Shown here: piece after piece, positions 1-22,254 of the stretch | Layout: every line of letters starts with the position of its first letter | Numbering within the stretch: the first letter of the stretch is position 1 | Assembly: GCF_947623445.1 (NCBI RefSeq) | Contig: NC_135245.1 | Location: 19,537,501-19,601,500, forward strand | Length of the DNA: 64,000 bases | Direction: 5' to 3' | Source: Clavelina lepadiformis | Lineage: Eukaryota > Chordata > Ascidiacea > Aplousobranchia > Clavelinidae | The notes under the pieces: generated by a model | Seen by the model: the letters and a program-made list of their open reading frames with translations, nothing else | What the model was told of the DNA's origin: nothing | Database searches by the model: none | Position numbers and translations under genes: made by a program

Positions 1-1435
1 AAGCTGCTTACGTCATGGTTACTGAACTGAATCAAAGGCGAGTTAATGTGATCCGTGAAATGCGAGTGTTTTTTTCTGTAACATATTGTTTTTTTGTATT
101 TTTTATATCTTGACTTCATTTAACTCTCTCATAACTTTAGTGAAGGTATTTTCATTTTAAAAACACTCTTCATGTTACATGGGCCTACTGAAACTAACTT
201 GTTAACGTTTAAAAGAATGCTGCTAGATGTTCCCTTATTAATCATAGATAACACATATGCATATCCATATATATTTGTTATCTATGATTTAATGAACTGC
301 TGTCATCAGCCTTTTCTTCAAACTGTTTCGAAACTATCAGGTGTGGCCACATCCAATTTATTTTCTGCGAAAAGTTCCACATGGGGCTCCATGAAATTTT
401 GTCATGTCGCTTCGGTATACCTTGTACTATTATTTGATGAAATCCTATTAAAATCGCATATCTCTAACTCTTGAAAAAAATGTTAAGTTAAGACAGCAAT
501 TTTGGGCCAAAAAAGTCAAATTTCATCAATTTTCTCCTACAATTTAGACTAACCTAAACATGCGATCTGCCAGTTTTTAACACGCCATTTGCTAGGGTAA
601 TCCCCGCACTGAAAAAAGAACATCTGACGTACTACCACCTGTTACATAGAACAAAACCATGGAAATCGCAATCGTTTTATCTTTAACAGATGAACGCTGT
701 CTCCAAACACAGGTTGTTTGTTGCAATCTTCAGAGTATTTTATCTGGCTGCAGCTACAAGTTGTTGAGCGTCAAGAATCTGGCAGAATAGACCGACGAAA
801 TCCCATTACAGTTGTGAAGACAATTTGTGGCATCAAGGTAAAACCCTAGTCCTCACCACCAAGATTATATAGTCAGGGGGCAGGCCGAATATTGCGAGGT
901 AATGTGTCAGTTTAGTGAAACTATTTAGCTTTACACTGTAGCCCGCTTAATTCCATTTCTTCGTTTTTACTATAATATTGCACGAAAGTTTTTATTTGAA
1001 GAACGGAAATGAAACGAACTGAAGTTGAATATGCTGTGGTACCGATAACAGATACAAAGAAACTGAATAGCATGCATAATAATGAACCGCGGTTTGACGC
1101 TAGCCGTTTCACGGAGAGATTTGTTCTCATCTGCTAAATACTAATGTACAGTTGGTGGACAACTTTTCCACCAAGTCCCTACAACGCAGGCAACTAATAC
1201 CGAAGAATTCCGACCGAAAATCGTTACAGCGCAGCGGGGAAGATAACATAACATGAAAACGTTTAAAAAAGGAATTTCTTCAACATAACAAGGCAGTATT
1301 GGCTCACAAACCAGCCATTGGCTGAAACTTGTTCACGATTTGCAAAAGGTTTAAAAATAAGCGGTTGCTATAAACAAGCTGAAGTAGTAAAGTTTGCATT
1401 CCCGCTAAAATGCGGGTCTGTGAGAACAAGTGGGT
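1..1435. other. 3' flank of piwil1, no gene seen
   Basis: AT-rich sequence downstream of the piwil1 stop codon. It should contain the piwil1 3' UTR on the minus strand. Minus-strand AATAAA hexamers occur near 356-361 and near 990, but neither lies at an obvious distance from the stop, so the poly(A) site is not assigned. The short open frames here have no recognisable domains and no splice-site support. Confidence 0.5.
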
Positions 1436-4400
1436 TCACAGGAAGTAAAGTTTGTCCTGAAGTGTCGCTGACACCGGTTGGTGGACGCTCTGTCCGATCA
1501 AGAACGCCAACTTGTGGGCGTAGAGACAGGGTGCCGGCACGCGGATAGTTCCCTGAAAAGAATTACAAACTGCTGTGAGTTTGAAGAAAACGGCGGCTAT
1601 GATCAGGCTGACGATGCGCTAATGCCCGCATTCTCATGCCCAGTATTTCATAGAATATCTACAACTGAACACTCTCTTCTTTTAAATGGTGGAAAAAAGT
1701 TTTAAGCCTGCAAGCAAGGTTCAAAATCACCCAACCATAACCATTCTCTCTCATTGTAACGGGATGAGGCTCCGTTCTCAAGTCTAACTCACCGGCCAGT
1801 TGTAGTACAAGTGGCAGAGTTTGTAGGCGAGCTTCTGCATGTGGTCCGGTTTTAACGTCGACGTGTCGTAGATGACGTTGTAGTGCGTCGGCGTCACCGT
1901 ACCCTCGCGCACCGATTGACTGACGACGAAGAAATCGTACCTGTACGAGAGAGAGTTACGTCGTAATAACCTATTATATCGTAGCTCGACTTGACGCGGG
2001 CGAAAGGACGCGACGACACAGCAGTGCAGATCAGCCGAGCTTGGATGAATCGAAGTCCAAGCTACAACAAATTGCACTATCGTGTCGCGCGCAGTGATCC
2101 GCGTCGCCGGGGAAACCTTCCTCTGAAACGTTTACGTACGAGCGTGAATATGACGTAGCCGAAGAGTTTAAAGTAACGTCAATAGCGTCCACCCGCAGCA
2201 ACTTACCAGTCAGGGCGGGTGATAACGTCATCAATTACGGTCCCAGGCGAAGGGTTTTGGAGTCTGTCGTGCACGCGGTTGAAGAACCTCGCGTTGACTC
2301 GTTTCTTCACCACCACAAAAGTCACGTTGGGTCTGAGCGTCAAATACGAAATGAAAAGTTCAACGTTCACTAGAGCTCGCCTTCGCTGCAGATGAGAACG
2401 CCTTTCGATAGAAGCGAATCACCGCGCTTACTTGTAATCTTGGGATTGGTCTGACTGAAGGCACTGCAGCAGTTGCGGAATCTCGTGGTCTTTCACCATT
2501 TCAAGCTGTCCGTCGCCAACTCCATCGCGAAATATTATGATGCGCATTGGCAAACAGCCGTTCATCTGGCGGAACTTCGCCAAAGCGCCTGCGACGTAAA
2601 GTCCATTAATAGGCGGTTGTGGTCATTGCGACGTAATACTGGTTATTGTGACAATTCAAATCACCCATCATGCATCTTTTCAAGCCGTCTATCAGTTCGC
2701 CGCCGGAATGTTGAAAAGTGACGTTAGAATACCACCTGCGAGCATTGTAACGTCATAAAGCGATAAACCGACATGGAGCGTGAATCGTAGGATTTACCCA
2801 CCTGGTGTAATTGCTGTTGATACTCGCCACGAAACCGCCGACTGACCGACCTTTCTGTGCTGAGTCATGGTACGTGTCGATACCAATGATCATGCATTGT
2901 CGTAACTGCCGCCAGTTCCAGAAACAGCGACCGCAGTTGAATTTGTGCGAAGCAGATGGCATGGAGGTGTTTTGGGCGCGGATCATGGAGGATTGACGGA
3001 GAAATAAAACAAATTAAGAAAATTTGGAAAACGGATAAAGAATTATTAAAGATACAATTAGAATTTCTAATTGGATTACGAGATTACAACACAAGCGGAG
3101 GCATTTCAAGGTAAACTACCGGAATTTTTACGGCCCAAGCCTCTCCGCCAAGCTTGCAGTTCATCTGAATGGCGATCTTCGTAGCGATGCTCATGACACG
3201 TTGGGGCTTCGACAGCGTCTTTGCGAGCACAACCTGCCGTTCAAAGTCGCTCCAATTATAGCGGCAGGTTTTGAAATATTGAAAACACGCGCTATCCAAT
3301 CACTTGCCTGGCTCGGAACTGGGTAATCGACGCAACAGAGCTTCTTTATGGCGTCATAACGGTCTTTACGGCTGCTTGGCAATAAGCATAAAATCTGAAT
3401 AAAAGTTTAAACAGCATTGCCGGTTCAATATACGGTAGAATTTTCTCAATCTATATGGAAGCGTTATAACGTTTATTACGGCACCGGTCACAAAGCAAGC
3501 AAATTCATTCATAATCCGTCGACAAATCCCACTGCTCTTAACCAGAGTTAGAATCATGCTGAAGAAGTCAGGATTTTGATATTCACCATCTGCGTATTCT
3601 TGTTACGGCTCAGCACGTCCTTGATAATTCTCTGGTACTGGTCGGTTCGGTCGTCCGTCGCTTCGACCATAGTTGGGTGGGCCATCTTGAAGCCCATCGC
3701 GATCGACACCTAAACGATTGTTGCGTCATAGCGGACGAAATTTCTTCGTCAAAACGCGATCGGGTTCACCTGGCACAATTTCTTGGCAAGATCACTGGCA
3801 CAGCTTCTGTCGCGTGCAACGTGGATGAAGAACCAATTCGAGAGATTGATGGATCGAACAAGTTTCGCATCGCGCATTTCGCGGTCCCACGACGCCTGGT
3901 GCCCTCCAGTGACGGTCTTATTCTGCGGACGAAAACTAAGATGAATGGACAGGGATTGCGATTGGGTTTAACAAGTGTTATGTTGAAAGTTGACGATACA
4001 GCATAAGCAAGGAGGTGAAATGAGCGATCTTTAGTAATAAGAACCTGGAACACAATCTGCTCTGGATCGAGGACGCGTCCTTGGAGTTTAACCAGGTCAT
4101 TGTCGAATCTCAATCCCCATTCCGATAATTTCTGCTTTATCTCGTCATTTCTGAAAGTGACGTTTGTACATTAATATTAGCAAATATTTAAACTAGGTAA
4201 TGGTGAAACAAATGACGTGTTAAGCGATAGAGTGCTTAGCTTATAGAAGCGCTCGTACAAGAAACAAGTATAAAAGTGGCATCGGTTAACGTGTTTCTGG
4301 TTATAGCAGAAGACATCATTTAACTTATTATTACCCGGTTATTTTTCGGATGAAGCGGTTGAGAGTATCGGCCCTTTGTTGGGGAGATTGCTTGGTTACG

Positions 4401-7400
4401 TTGCCCAACTTCTTCATGGTGTGAAAATCTGCTCGAAGCTAGGAACAAAAAAATGTCACTTAACTTAGAGATGTCATCATTCGATAATTGAAACTAATAA
4501 CGAGGTGACTAAAGGCTGACCGGTTTGAAGGCAAGTTCCTTTTAACGTGAATGCTTCATTAAGCATAATCAAATTAACCTAGTTTACCACGTGCTCAGAA
4601 CACATAATGAACCATCGAACATAACGTGAAAATTCAGAGGCGTTGGTGTCCACAACACAGAGCTATGTGTCCCCCTTACACAATCAACCTGGTCTAAGCG
4701 TGCGCAATCCCGAGAATAAACCTCGCGTGGAAATAAAGACAAGAAGAACCTCGTCCGTGAGTCCAGTGACAGTAGATAGCTCGGGGATGAGGTGGATTAC
4801 TTCTAAGCCTCCTCGTCTGATCTCTCGCTTCTTTGGACGCGACAGGAGCAATGGCTGCCCAAGTTCTTTTATTTGGATGTTGTATTGCTGAAAAAATGCA
4901 AGGTTTTGTCAAGTAGGCAAGCGGTAATAGTAATATGTCTTACACACAAGCGTAACTCAGTTGTAATCGAAACAGAACGAACACAACGACTTCCATGCAG
5001 CAAATCTACCTCTTTGTAGTATTCCGCGTACGATATGGACGTTCCTCGCCGTTCAAAAGTTTTGCTCGGGTTGAGCCCCCATTCGATTCCATCGATGCGG
5101 TAAGTGTTGTTGTTGTACCTGAACAAAAAAAAATCCTGCATCGATGTGCACAGAACTATGGTGAAATTTCGACGAAATAAATTCGCTTTATTACGCGCTA
5201 TCTTACGCAACAATGTGGCCGCTTCGTTGGCGGGCGCAGTAAAACCTTAAAAAGATGCTACGCAGGAGAACTTGGCTCCAGCGCATCAAATTACGTATTG
5301 ATATGACCGTTATTCATTTTTGCAGTTGTATTTTCCTAACTAAATATAACTGACTGGCCTAACCGTGTATCTTTATGACGAAAACCGTCTAATCCGCCAT
5401 GTACATTAAAGCACTTAGCGTGCAACTCGTAGGAACATATGGCTGTGACCAGCAGGTCAATTTGCGTTTCAACTTTAACACGCTGTTGAACCACAAGAAG
5501 CTTTTAAATTACTTGGAAATAAATAAAAAACGGATTTTATGGAAAGACAAATCAGGCGGCAATGGAATTTCCGTTAATCTCCATCCAAAACGACGGATTA
5601 CTAGCGATTACGCCATTGACCCAAATTGAATGGATTAGATTGTAAATCACTTGAGATGGCGCAGCGAACGTGGAGAGCAACGATTGCTTAACATTTGGCT
5701 ATTTTTATCCGAATCTACAGCATTTTTATTTGTGTTATATATTATATATACAACCGGCTAAAACAGCGGTTTGGCGAACTGGAGCGGAAAAAACTCATCC
5801 AGCGTAATGCCAACCCGCGCAAGTTTACACTTTATACGTCGACTCGAGTGACGCAGGAAAGCTTTGATGAGACTGCACAGTACTAACCTTGTAAGCACGA
5901 TTTGACCGACCAGAAATCTCTGAGCTTCATCGTGTACGTTTCTTCCAGAGCGTTTGCAATCGGCCGATATCTGGTACAGGATATCAAGCACTGTGTCTTT
6001 CCTCATCAACTGAGATAAAGAACGTTTCTCGTTAAACTTATGAGTAAAATTCTTGATAACCCCGCTATACAGAATATTACGACTTTATACCAACGGCAAA
6101 ACAATCTAACTTCAATCGCTTTAAAAGGGACTTCACCTTGTGCGAAATCTCGGCGCATAACAAGACGTTCCTTTCGTACTGAAGTATGCTGGTGACGAAA
6201 CCAGGCCAGATCTCAAAATTTATGTTGCCGCATTGGACGTTGCAAGCCATGGTCGGGTTGTAGTAATTACGGCCAACTTGTTTCATACCGATTTTTTCCA
6301 ATACCCTGCAGAGAAGCGAAGCAGTTACGCGGTTAACGGTTCTTTTGCTGAGAAGGGAGCTGACGGCGGGTACGTTAAGGACAGTGAGGTGCGACTTACC
6401 AGCGAAACAAGATATTATAGATTTGCACGGAGACCGGCGAGTTAGCTGAAAGTTCATTAGTCAGCGAGATTGTGATGCGGATGTTGCTGCCATCTGTGCG
6501 ACGTTTGGAAAAAACCTCAGTCTCCTAAAGACACCAGAACTTGTGTAACCCGCTGCTAAAAACTAGTTATCATGCAGCGAACCACCCTTTAATTTCACAG
6601 CCGCTTGCGTGAGGCACGGCGTCTAAGTTCAGCGAAAAGAAGCTTTCTCACCTTCTGTGGGAGTTTCCTAGTAGTGAACAGCATGGTCCCGTCGAACATG
6701 TAGACCGGACCTAGCAGCTCAGTGTGATCTCTTAACATTCCCTTTCTGGCCCCTTTGTGATCAACTTCCGGGTTAAAATCGACCCTGACAAGGGAATAAA
6801 AACACATGACCACATTAAGAGAAAAAACTGAACCTATGTATCAATATAGAAGGTTCCAGGTCGATTAAACCTGGAACGGGCCAACCAACGCCTGGGTGTT
6901 GAATAGTCGTTGGGCTAAAAATTCGTGGTTTTACCCGGGCGTTGGTTGAATCGACCGATCACTCAAACAAAAATATTCACTATAGTACTTCACGACACAG
7001 CTACTGGTATTGCCGCTGTTATAGTCACCTGTACTGGTAGAGCACCCAATTCCGCGAACAACCGAGGGGAAAAAAGTTTGTGATTAGATCCACTGGTTTT
7101 CCACCGCTACCTGCGGTAAGGTAAGTCACATTTTATCTTAATCATTGATGTCTGAAGGGATCTTGGAATGTCCCTTTGCTTATGCATGCAATCCGTTTAT
7201 GACTTTTCAAAGGGAAAGTTATGATGTCACACTGCATTTTACCTCTTTTGTCCGTAATATGCTCTGGTTTCGTTTTAGGATCAAACAAAGACGGATCAAA
7301 ATTACTTCGTTTTCCAAGAAGAATTCCCGGGCGTCTCGCCAGGGCCATTCCGGCCACGCCACGTGTTGCTTCCGCAACGCCTAAAATAAAAGAACGAATG

Positions 7401-10125
7401 TTGAAGCAGGTCAGTGTAAAGGTCATCGCTAAATACAACTGCGGAATTGCTTCAAAATCGAAAAAAAAACAATGAAAAGCTCCAGCATCGAGAAAAGCAT
7501 TGTCAGAAACACATGTAAACATATTATCAAAAACGACACAGTGTCGCTTCCACTACACCAGGAAGTAATTGTGACGTATTACTAGCTCCTATCTCAGATA
7601 AAATGGCAACTTGAACAAAATTATAAATCTAACAAACTGCTTGAATTAAATTATCAGTTAATATTAGACCAGACGGGAGCCAACTGCGGCTGTAACAATT
7701 AATTTGCCGAAAACCATTGATGCAAAAATGGTCTTTGGCAAACCAGAAAAGCTTTTTCCACCACAACTTGTAATTAAACACGAACTCAGTATGTTAGATG
7801 CGAAACTAAACGAATAACCGCTTTGTACAATAATTTCTTTTAACATGACGCTACTATCACTACAGAATATTATAAAATCATTCGAAGGTTACGCTTTAGT
7901 ATTGCGGTGTGATAACACAAACAGTTACAATCGAATGGAATTCAGCCAAGCAACGATCGATAACAAATTCATTCACACACGGGAAGTCTGTACTTTCATT
8001 TCGGTCACTTCAAAAATATTCTAAACGATGCTGCGTACCTTTCGTTTGCTGCTGTTGGCTGCCATTTCATGATTCTACTAAAACGTCCATCTGCGCCGGC
8101 AGACCGCCTTTTTATTTGCGTTAACGCGTCCCCTTCTTTGTGCAATACAATCACGGGAATGCATTGCAATAAGCAGATCGTAATTAAGGAGCGGTCACAC
8201 GCGAAGAATTAGAACGAAAGAGCGGATATTGAACTAATCGCTTAAGTCTGGCAGCTAAAAGCAACAATTTGAAACGAAACAATCGTACGATGAAAGCTGG
8301 AGTACGTTGCTATTAAGCTTGAAACAATGTGCTCCCGCTGTTAGCCGGTGTATCAGCTGCACGCGCACTGCGACCAATCAATGGAACTCACCTCATTCGA
8401 ACGCGTTTTCAACGTGACGTCATTCAACGATGAAGCTGCTTTTTAATTGTGGAAAATAGACTGTGTCAAAATAACGACGATTTACGGGATAAGAAGTTTT
8501 CCCATCCCTTAGCCAGTTCGAATGACAGAGTTTCAAGTCAAAGGCAGTATTCCTAACTAACTGCCCGCGTCAAGATGGACCTAATTTCCCTAAATTGCTT
8601 AAAACTTCATTCACAGTGATGTTACTGCCCATACACACAAAATGAATCTACACTACCGTTGCAAAATTACTATAATGATGCAATTTTTGCGACGTCATTG
8701 TATGCATTGCGGGTTTATAACAGTGTCAGGATATTCACCACTTCCCTCTTACGTCACACTGAGACAGAAAATGCCGTAAAAAAATTCATTCAAGGGAGAT
8801 TTCAAAATGGAAACAACGCGTAATGCCAACGCAAACTCAAACTCAAGTTAACAAAAAAGCCAAAATCGAAAGGGGAGACGATCAGTTTGACCTCAGTACT
8901 ACAATATTATGGTGAGTTTGTCAGTAAGGACGAGCATAAACCAGCAGGAGATAAACTGGTGCGCTGTCCTCCAATGCTATATTGTCCAACACTTTCGGTG
9001 GGAGAAAGCAACAAAGAAAAATCTCACTTTGCTGGGAACAAATGAATCGCAGCTAGTTTTAAGATGCCCTTTATGACATCACACCAGCTTGGAGGGAAGT
9101 CGGCGCCACGCTGTGCTTGGCGCGTCCTTGTGACCACAAAGTGTTTTTGTCCAAATAAAACTCACTACCCACCTTAACAAGTTTTTGAAACTGTTATTAA
9201 ATTTGCAAAACCATAACTTGAAGTTACAAAAGGATTGGTGGCAAAAGTTGATGTTTTTTCATTAAGACTTCACTTTTTAATTTACTTCACAAGTAGAAAG
9301 TTAAATAAAGGGAAATAATCAACTTCCGCTTTATACTGAGACTTCATATCAGCTGGGCATAAAATCTAGCAGCAAGCATAATACCCTTTACTAGAATAAT
9401 CCCACTATACAAGAAATAGCAGCGTAAAAATTAAATTAAAAGATAGTTTTGATATTTCAAAATTCATGTTAGTCTTGGAATAAGTGTTGAATAAAATTCA
9501 AGAATTGTCACAATGGAAAACAAGGAACCTTAATGCAAGCTTTGGATTATCCTGCTGTTGGGACATGAGATGGAGAGAAAAACTCCAAAATCTAATCACA
9601 TACAGTACAGGGCAAACAGTATAAACATCACCCAAAATGATCTCAAAACCGACAGTTTGAATTAATTTATTTCACAGATAAAACAACATGAAATTGGCTT
9701 CTAGCTAATTATGCTCAAACACAGATTCTAAACTGTTAAAAGTTCAACTACCCAGCATTGCACCAATATAAATACTTCTACACAAAAGAACCCTGATTTT
9801 GCACACTACCTCCCTCTCGAGGCTGCAAAGCTCCACGTCGCACTCCACGAGATGGCAGTGCATGCTCCCCACTGGGTCCAGCCTGGGCTGCAGGAGCAAG
9901 TTCTTTAGCCCCAGACCCGCCAGGTCGAACAGGGGCACGGGGCCCATCGCCTGAACAAGAATAATGCAAAAATGTTCGTTTAAAAACATATATAAATATA
10001 TATACAAAGTACAAGTTATCCTCGACAATGAAAAACACAGCTTAATCGATCAAAATCATACCATCAGGTGGCGCACCACGTCCTCGTCCTCTTGCTCTTC
10101 CTCGCGCTCTAGTTTGTTCCTCCAT
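1436..10125 (-). CDS. piwil1: PIWI-clade Argonaute, PIWIL1-like
   Basis: Germline piRNA-guided RNA slicer. Coding exons in transcript order: 10125-10062, 9950-9810, 7380-7243, 7110-7029, 6784-6652, 6524-6400, 6305-6137, 6009-5888, 5118-5010, 4887-4750, 4438-4335, 4150-4045, 3922-3770, 3709-3587, 3394-3308, 3233-3120, 2905-2802, 2735-2665, 2588-2432, 2332-2207, 1940-1793, 1552-1436. Phases agree throughout and give 876 aa, normal for the family. The N-terminus is Arg-Gly rich ([12 protein letters not shown]), the kind of motif that is dimethylated to bind Tudor proteins. The PAZ domain spans about 285-400, MID about 480-600 and PIWI about 560-870. Catalytic residues are D646 ([10 protein letters not shown]), E684 (GGELIDGLK), D716 (FRDGVGDGQ) and H808 ([10 protein letters not shown]). 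The C-terminus QDKLYFL is typical. The stretch [12 protein letters not shown] resembles PIWIL1 more than PIWIL2. One intron (after exon 15, donor at 3307) starts with GC. Exons were placed by eye, so single boundaries could shift by a few bases. Confidence 0.95.
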
Positions 10126-12120
10126 TTCAACTCAAGATGCTGTGTCGTATAAGTGGTTAGTCGGAAAATTAAATCAAATGATTTAGCACTTCTCCTAACC
10201 TCCTCTAAGTACTGGAAACAGGAAAATAATTGGAAATAAATTTTCTGTTTGGTTTGTGCTATTCTTTGACCGACACCAAACTTGCGGCTTTTGTGTTGCT
10301 GATAGCTATTTCTAATAATACACAGAACCAGTCTATAGAAAAAAGCAACTGCTTAGGCCTATAGCATGAGCCTATACTTTACAACCAGAATACAAACCTC
10401 ATTTCTACATGAAGTAACAGTAATAGTGAACACTGGCAAGCTAGAAATTCATGAAAAAGATACACTTGGCTAGAGGAAGCCTAACACTGGATTTACAGCA
10501 AATTTGGTGAAACTAATTTTAAAGGATATAATTAATGCATTACTTCAATGAGAATAGTTATAACTTAAGATGGTTTGGTAATAAATTATCATTAACCATT
10601 TAGTAAAAGATGTCCTTGAATGTTACAGAAGGACTGATGAAGAATTTGACAGAAGCATTTGATGCTTACCAACATGATTTCAACTTTCACTTATCACTAG
10701 TAAATGATCGTGTTGAGAAAATAATGCATGACAATGATGCTGTTGATTGCAGGTTAAAGACACGATGAGGATGTAATAAAAATATAGTGAATAACTGACC
10801 ACCATGGCCAAGGCTAAAAACAGATTTCCGTGATCCAACTTTCATAGACTATGCTTCATGCTTTTGTTAACTTATTTTCCAAGATAGACAAGTAGGCTAA
10901 TGTGCTGAAAAGATGATCTTGGTTATTTGGCGTTAAATTGGAATTAGCTTAAGGTTCTAATCATTGATTTACTAATTATGTCAGCCCACTATTAATGGTT
11001 TACATTCTATTTTTCACTCGTCCGCAAGAAATAGCCTGGTGGTTAGAGCGTCTGCCTCATATTTGGTAGATCTAGAATTCACCTTCCAGCCTGGTCGTAC
11101 CAAGATTTAAAATTAGTGTTTGCTGCCTTTGAGCATGGCGCTCGGCGTACAGTTAGAGCAAACTACAACAACTGCCAAACACACAGAGCTACCAGCCTCC
11201 AGCTGTAGCTTTCACTGCATGTATCTGTGTGACCTCATCACATGTTTATATTTAATTGAAAAACTTAAACACCATTCCACTGAAAAATTGACACCCATGA
11301 ATCACTTTAATGGCAATCACTTGCTGGACAAAAAATTTGAGAAGCTTCACTGTTTCAATTGAATATTTATCGTACAACTTTATGGACTATGAATGATATA
11401 CACATGTGACCAATGTATCTATGATGTTCACACCAGTTTTAGAATATACAGATCTCAAATAAAAGACATTTGCATTCGGTGATTATCCCAAATACAATGT
11501 TTAATTGTTTTTTTAGGACAAATCGAGCATGCACTGTAAACAAATTTTTGAGTGACCTAGTTTACTGAAGGATAACCCTTTGTTCGTTCACAATCAATTG
11601 GTGTTTATACAATAAAGTTTGCTTAATTTGTTATGATCAGTTATTTCATGTTAATATTAGCAAGTTGCTACTTAGATGCCTACCAGTACTTCAGATTAAA
11701 TTAAGCAAGTACGGTACATCGTATAAACGCACGGATTGACAGTTTAAAATCGGTAATACAGTAACTTGGACGGATCTAACCAGGATCGCCAAACAGAATG
11801 AAACAGGTGACAACAAAAAATACCGCCACGTTAGCGCCAAACACGTGGTTCGGAAATGTTGACTAATTAACAAAAGAGAGAGCGCGGTAAACGTAGTCGT
11901 TCATGAAAACGCAACTATATCTACGTGTCTGGCGGTGTAATGTAATTTGCTCATAAAGCGCCAGTGCAAGTCTAACTAATCTAAACCATCGTGACTTTAA
12001 ATAGCATTCAGATTAATTGGATTAACAGAGATTAAAACCCAACTCACCTCCTCAAGTCCTCATTTCCACAGTGAAAATGAACACGACTTTCAGAGTGCAA
12101 GCGTAACGGTGACGTCACCA
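10126..12120 (-). promoter_or_regulatory. Probable piwil1 5' UTR intron and promoter
   Basis: On the minus strand a strong donor (GAG|GTGAGT) follows position 12048, and an acceptor (ACACAG) precedes 10139, 14 bases upstream of the piwil1 ATG. This suggests an untranslated exon ending at 12048 and a 1.9 kb 5' UTR intron. The putative exon carries a tiny upstream ORF (ATG AGG ACT TGA, 12063-12052). A perfect CRE palindrome TGACGTCA lies at 12110-12117. The acceptor at 10139 could instead be a spliced-leader trans-splice site, which is common in tunicates. Inference only; no transcript evidence. Confidence 0.45.
11026..11100 (+). repeat. tRNA-derived SINE head (degenerate)
   Basis: The sequence around 11034-11060 reads as a tRNA D-arm (CTGGTGGTTAGAGCGTCTG), a good Pol III A box, followed by a weak B-box-like region. 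The next 150 bases (GAGCATGGCGCTCGGCGT and onward) look like the body of the element. No intact acceptor stem or anticodon arm can be folded, so this is a SINE relic rather than a tRNA gene. It sits inside the presumed piwil1 5' UTR intron, in the opposite orientation. Confidence 0.55.
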
Positions 12121-14052
12121 GACAGCTGATTTTTGTTTTCAGAAACGAGAGATTTTCTTATCTTGCGCCGGGGAGTAATAGGGAAATGGAACAGATGATG
12201 AGAAATCTAAACTGAATTTTGAAGAGTATTCACATGGCTGCGCTAATATCTTTGACGTTTATCATTAACCGAATGCCGATTAGTCAGTCAACTCAAAAAA
12301 GTGTTTTCAATAGGTGAAAAAAAGTTTTATTAACCAACGAAGCAATATTCTCTAGCGGCTGCAGAAAAATCCTCTCGGTTTTGGTCATTTCCTACTAACC
12401 CACGCTGACTTGCTTTATGTAGCCTATACCACCAGCAACTGCTTACACAGTCCACAAAAGTGAATGCAGGTTTTAAGAAATTAAGGAGCACTGAAACACT
12501 GGTTCTGCATGTATTTAATTGGTTTGTATTGCGTGTTGGGAAGAAACAATGGCTTAGATTAAAAACTTGGCTCAGAAGAGACACCGCACAATGGGGCAAC
12601 TCGGCCATGTTAATCACTAATCGTCCCACAAAGCTTCGAGTTCCCGAGTTTTTAACTTACTCGTCCGACACAAAATTCAAACGACTGTAAGATTAAAACT
12701 GTAACTGTAAGATTGCTCGTAGTACAAAATGTGAAGGCACAATGTATTACACATGCAAAATCAGTGGCACATTCAAAGGTTCAGGTAACTCCATTATATA
12801 AATACAGAAAAATAAAAATGTTGACAATTACGAAGGCCCAAAATTATTACCGCTACCAAGCGGAAGTCTGATATCTTACAGACGACAAGATTTTGTAGAA
12901 TGACAGCCATGGTAAAACGTCAAATCCTTTCATCGGTGCAAAATTTAAAAACCATAATAAAGTGTCACCGCATAAATGAAACACATCACAAAATTTTTGT
13001 ATTTGACGAGCCTAATAAAAGGTCAACTTTGTAATCATTCTATTGCACAGATTTCGGTTGTCATAGTGCCGTTGTGTTACAGTATAAACATTTGGCGAGC
13101 CAACGCATCACTAGCATGAGACAATAATAACATAAAATTGTTAATTAATGGTCGATAAATAATTATTCCCATAATTTATGCTATATGAGTGGTTTGGACA
13201 ACACGGATGGCTCTTTATTATTTAGTCAAATGACTCCAGAGGAAAAATTAGAAAGGTTTTAAAACACATGAAAAGTTTTCAGCAATAACATAAATAAAAT
13301 ATTTTTCAAAATTGTGAATAAATTTCGAAGAATATGAACTAGTGCCAAAGACATTCAAGAAAACAATTTCTGTAAAGCTTTTAAGCAAAGTAATAAGTAT
13401 AAGCTTAACGCAAAAGCACTTATAAATAAAAATGAAGGACGGCTATACCAAAAAAGGGAAAAACAAATCTAATCTTTGTAAATATATAGACGTTTATAAT
13501 CAAGATAAACCTTAGCCCTTTTATAACAACGAGCGGCAAAAATGAAATTTCATTGTTTCAAGCGAAACAACCTAAGCTTAATACGTGAAGCTATACTGGG
13601 TTCTTTTTATGTAAAATTTTGCTCGGCAGCTAATCTGTGTAGTGACGTATAAAATGAAATGATAGCTATCATATTTTGCATGGTGTTTCAAAAATGGAAT
13701 CGAAAAATTTACGCAATTGATAGCTATATAACCACGTCTAAGACACGCAAACCGCAGTAAAAAGCAGAGGGGAGGCAATGGGGAGGAATCTGATAAAACT
13801 ATGAAAGCAGAAAATTGAAGAATGAAGCATAAAGTTTACAAAGCAAAATACAAAAAAGGATGTTTTGAAGTAAGTATCAAAACAACTTGCTGTGTCCTAG
13901 AAACAATTAAATTAAAGCAGTAACGCGGCGAATTGATTTATGGACCCGGAACTTTGCCTGCTCAGAAAGTTAAAAAGGGCCACAAAACGGACAGATCGTC
14001 CACTCTGGCCAATTAGCTGTCCAAAGAGTTCAATCCGTTTGTTACCATGACA
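12121..14052. other. Intergenic, piwil1 to dyrk4
   Basis: About 1.9 kb of AT-rich sequence between the piwil1 promoter and the dyrk4 stop codon. Both genes read leftward, so the right part should hold the dyrk4 3' UTR. No AATAAA close to the dyrk4 stop was recognised. No coding exon, RNA gene or repeat stands out. Confidence 0.5.

Positions 14053-22254
<8,202 letters not shown>

Noticed and set aside
2811-2996. Plus-strand frames antisense to piwil1, dyrk4 and rnf20 exons
   Set aside because: They are the reverse of clearly conserved exons on the minus strand and carry no signal of their own.
9085-9126. Possible extra piwil1 exon of 14 codons (minus strand) in the 2.4 kb intron 2
   Set aside because: The phases fit, but the acceptor has a poor pyrimidine tract, the sequence has no family similarity, and the model without it is already in frame and of normal length.
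11034-11100. tRNA gene
   Set aside because: Only the D-arm/A box is good; the anticodon arm, T-arm and acceptor stem do not pair. Called as a SINE relic.
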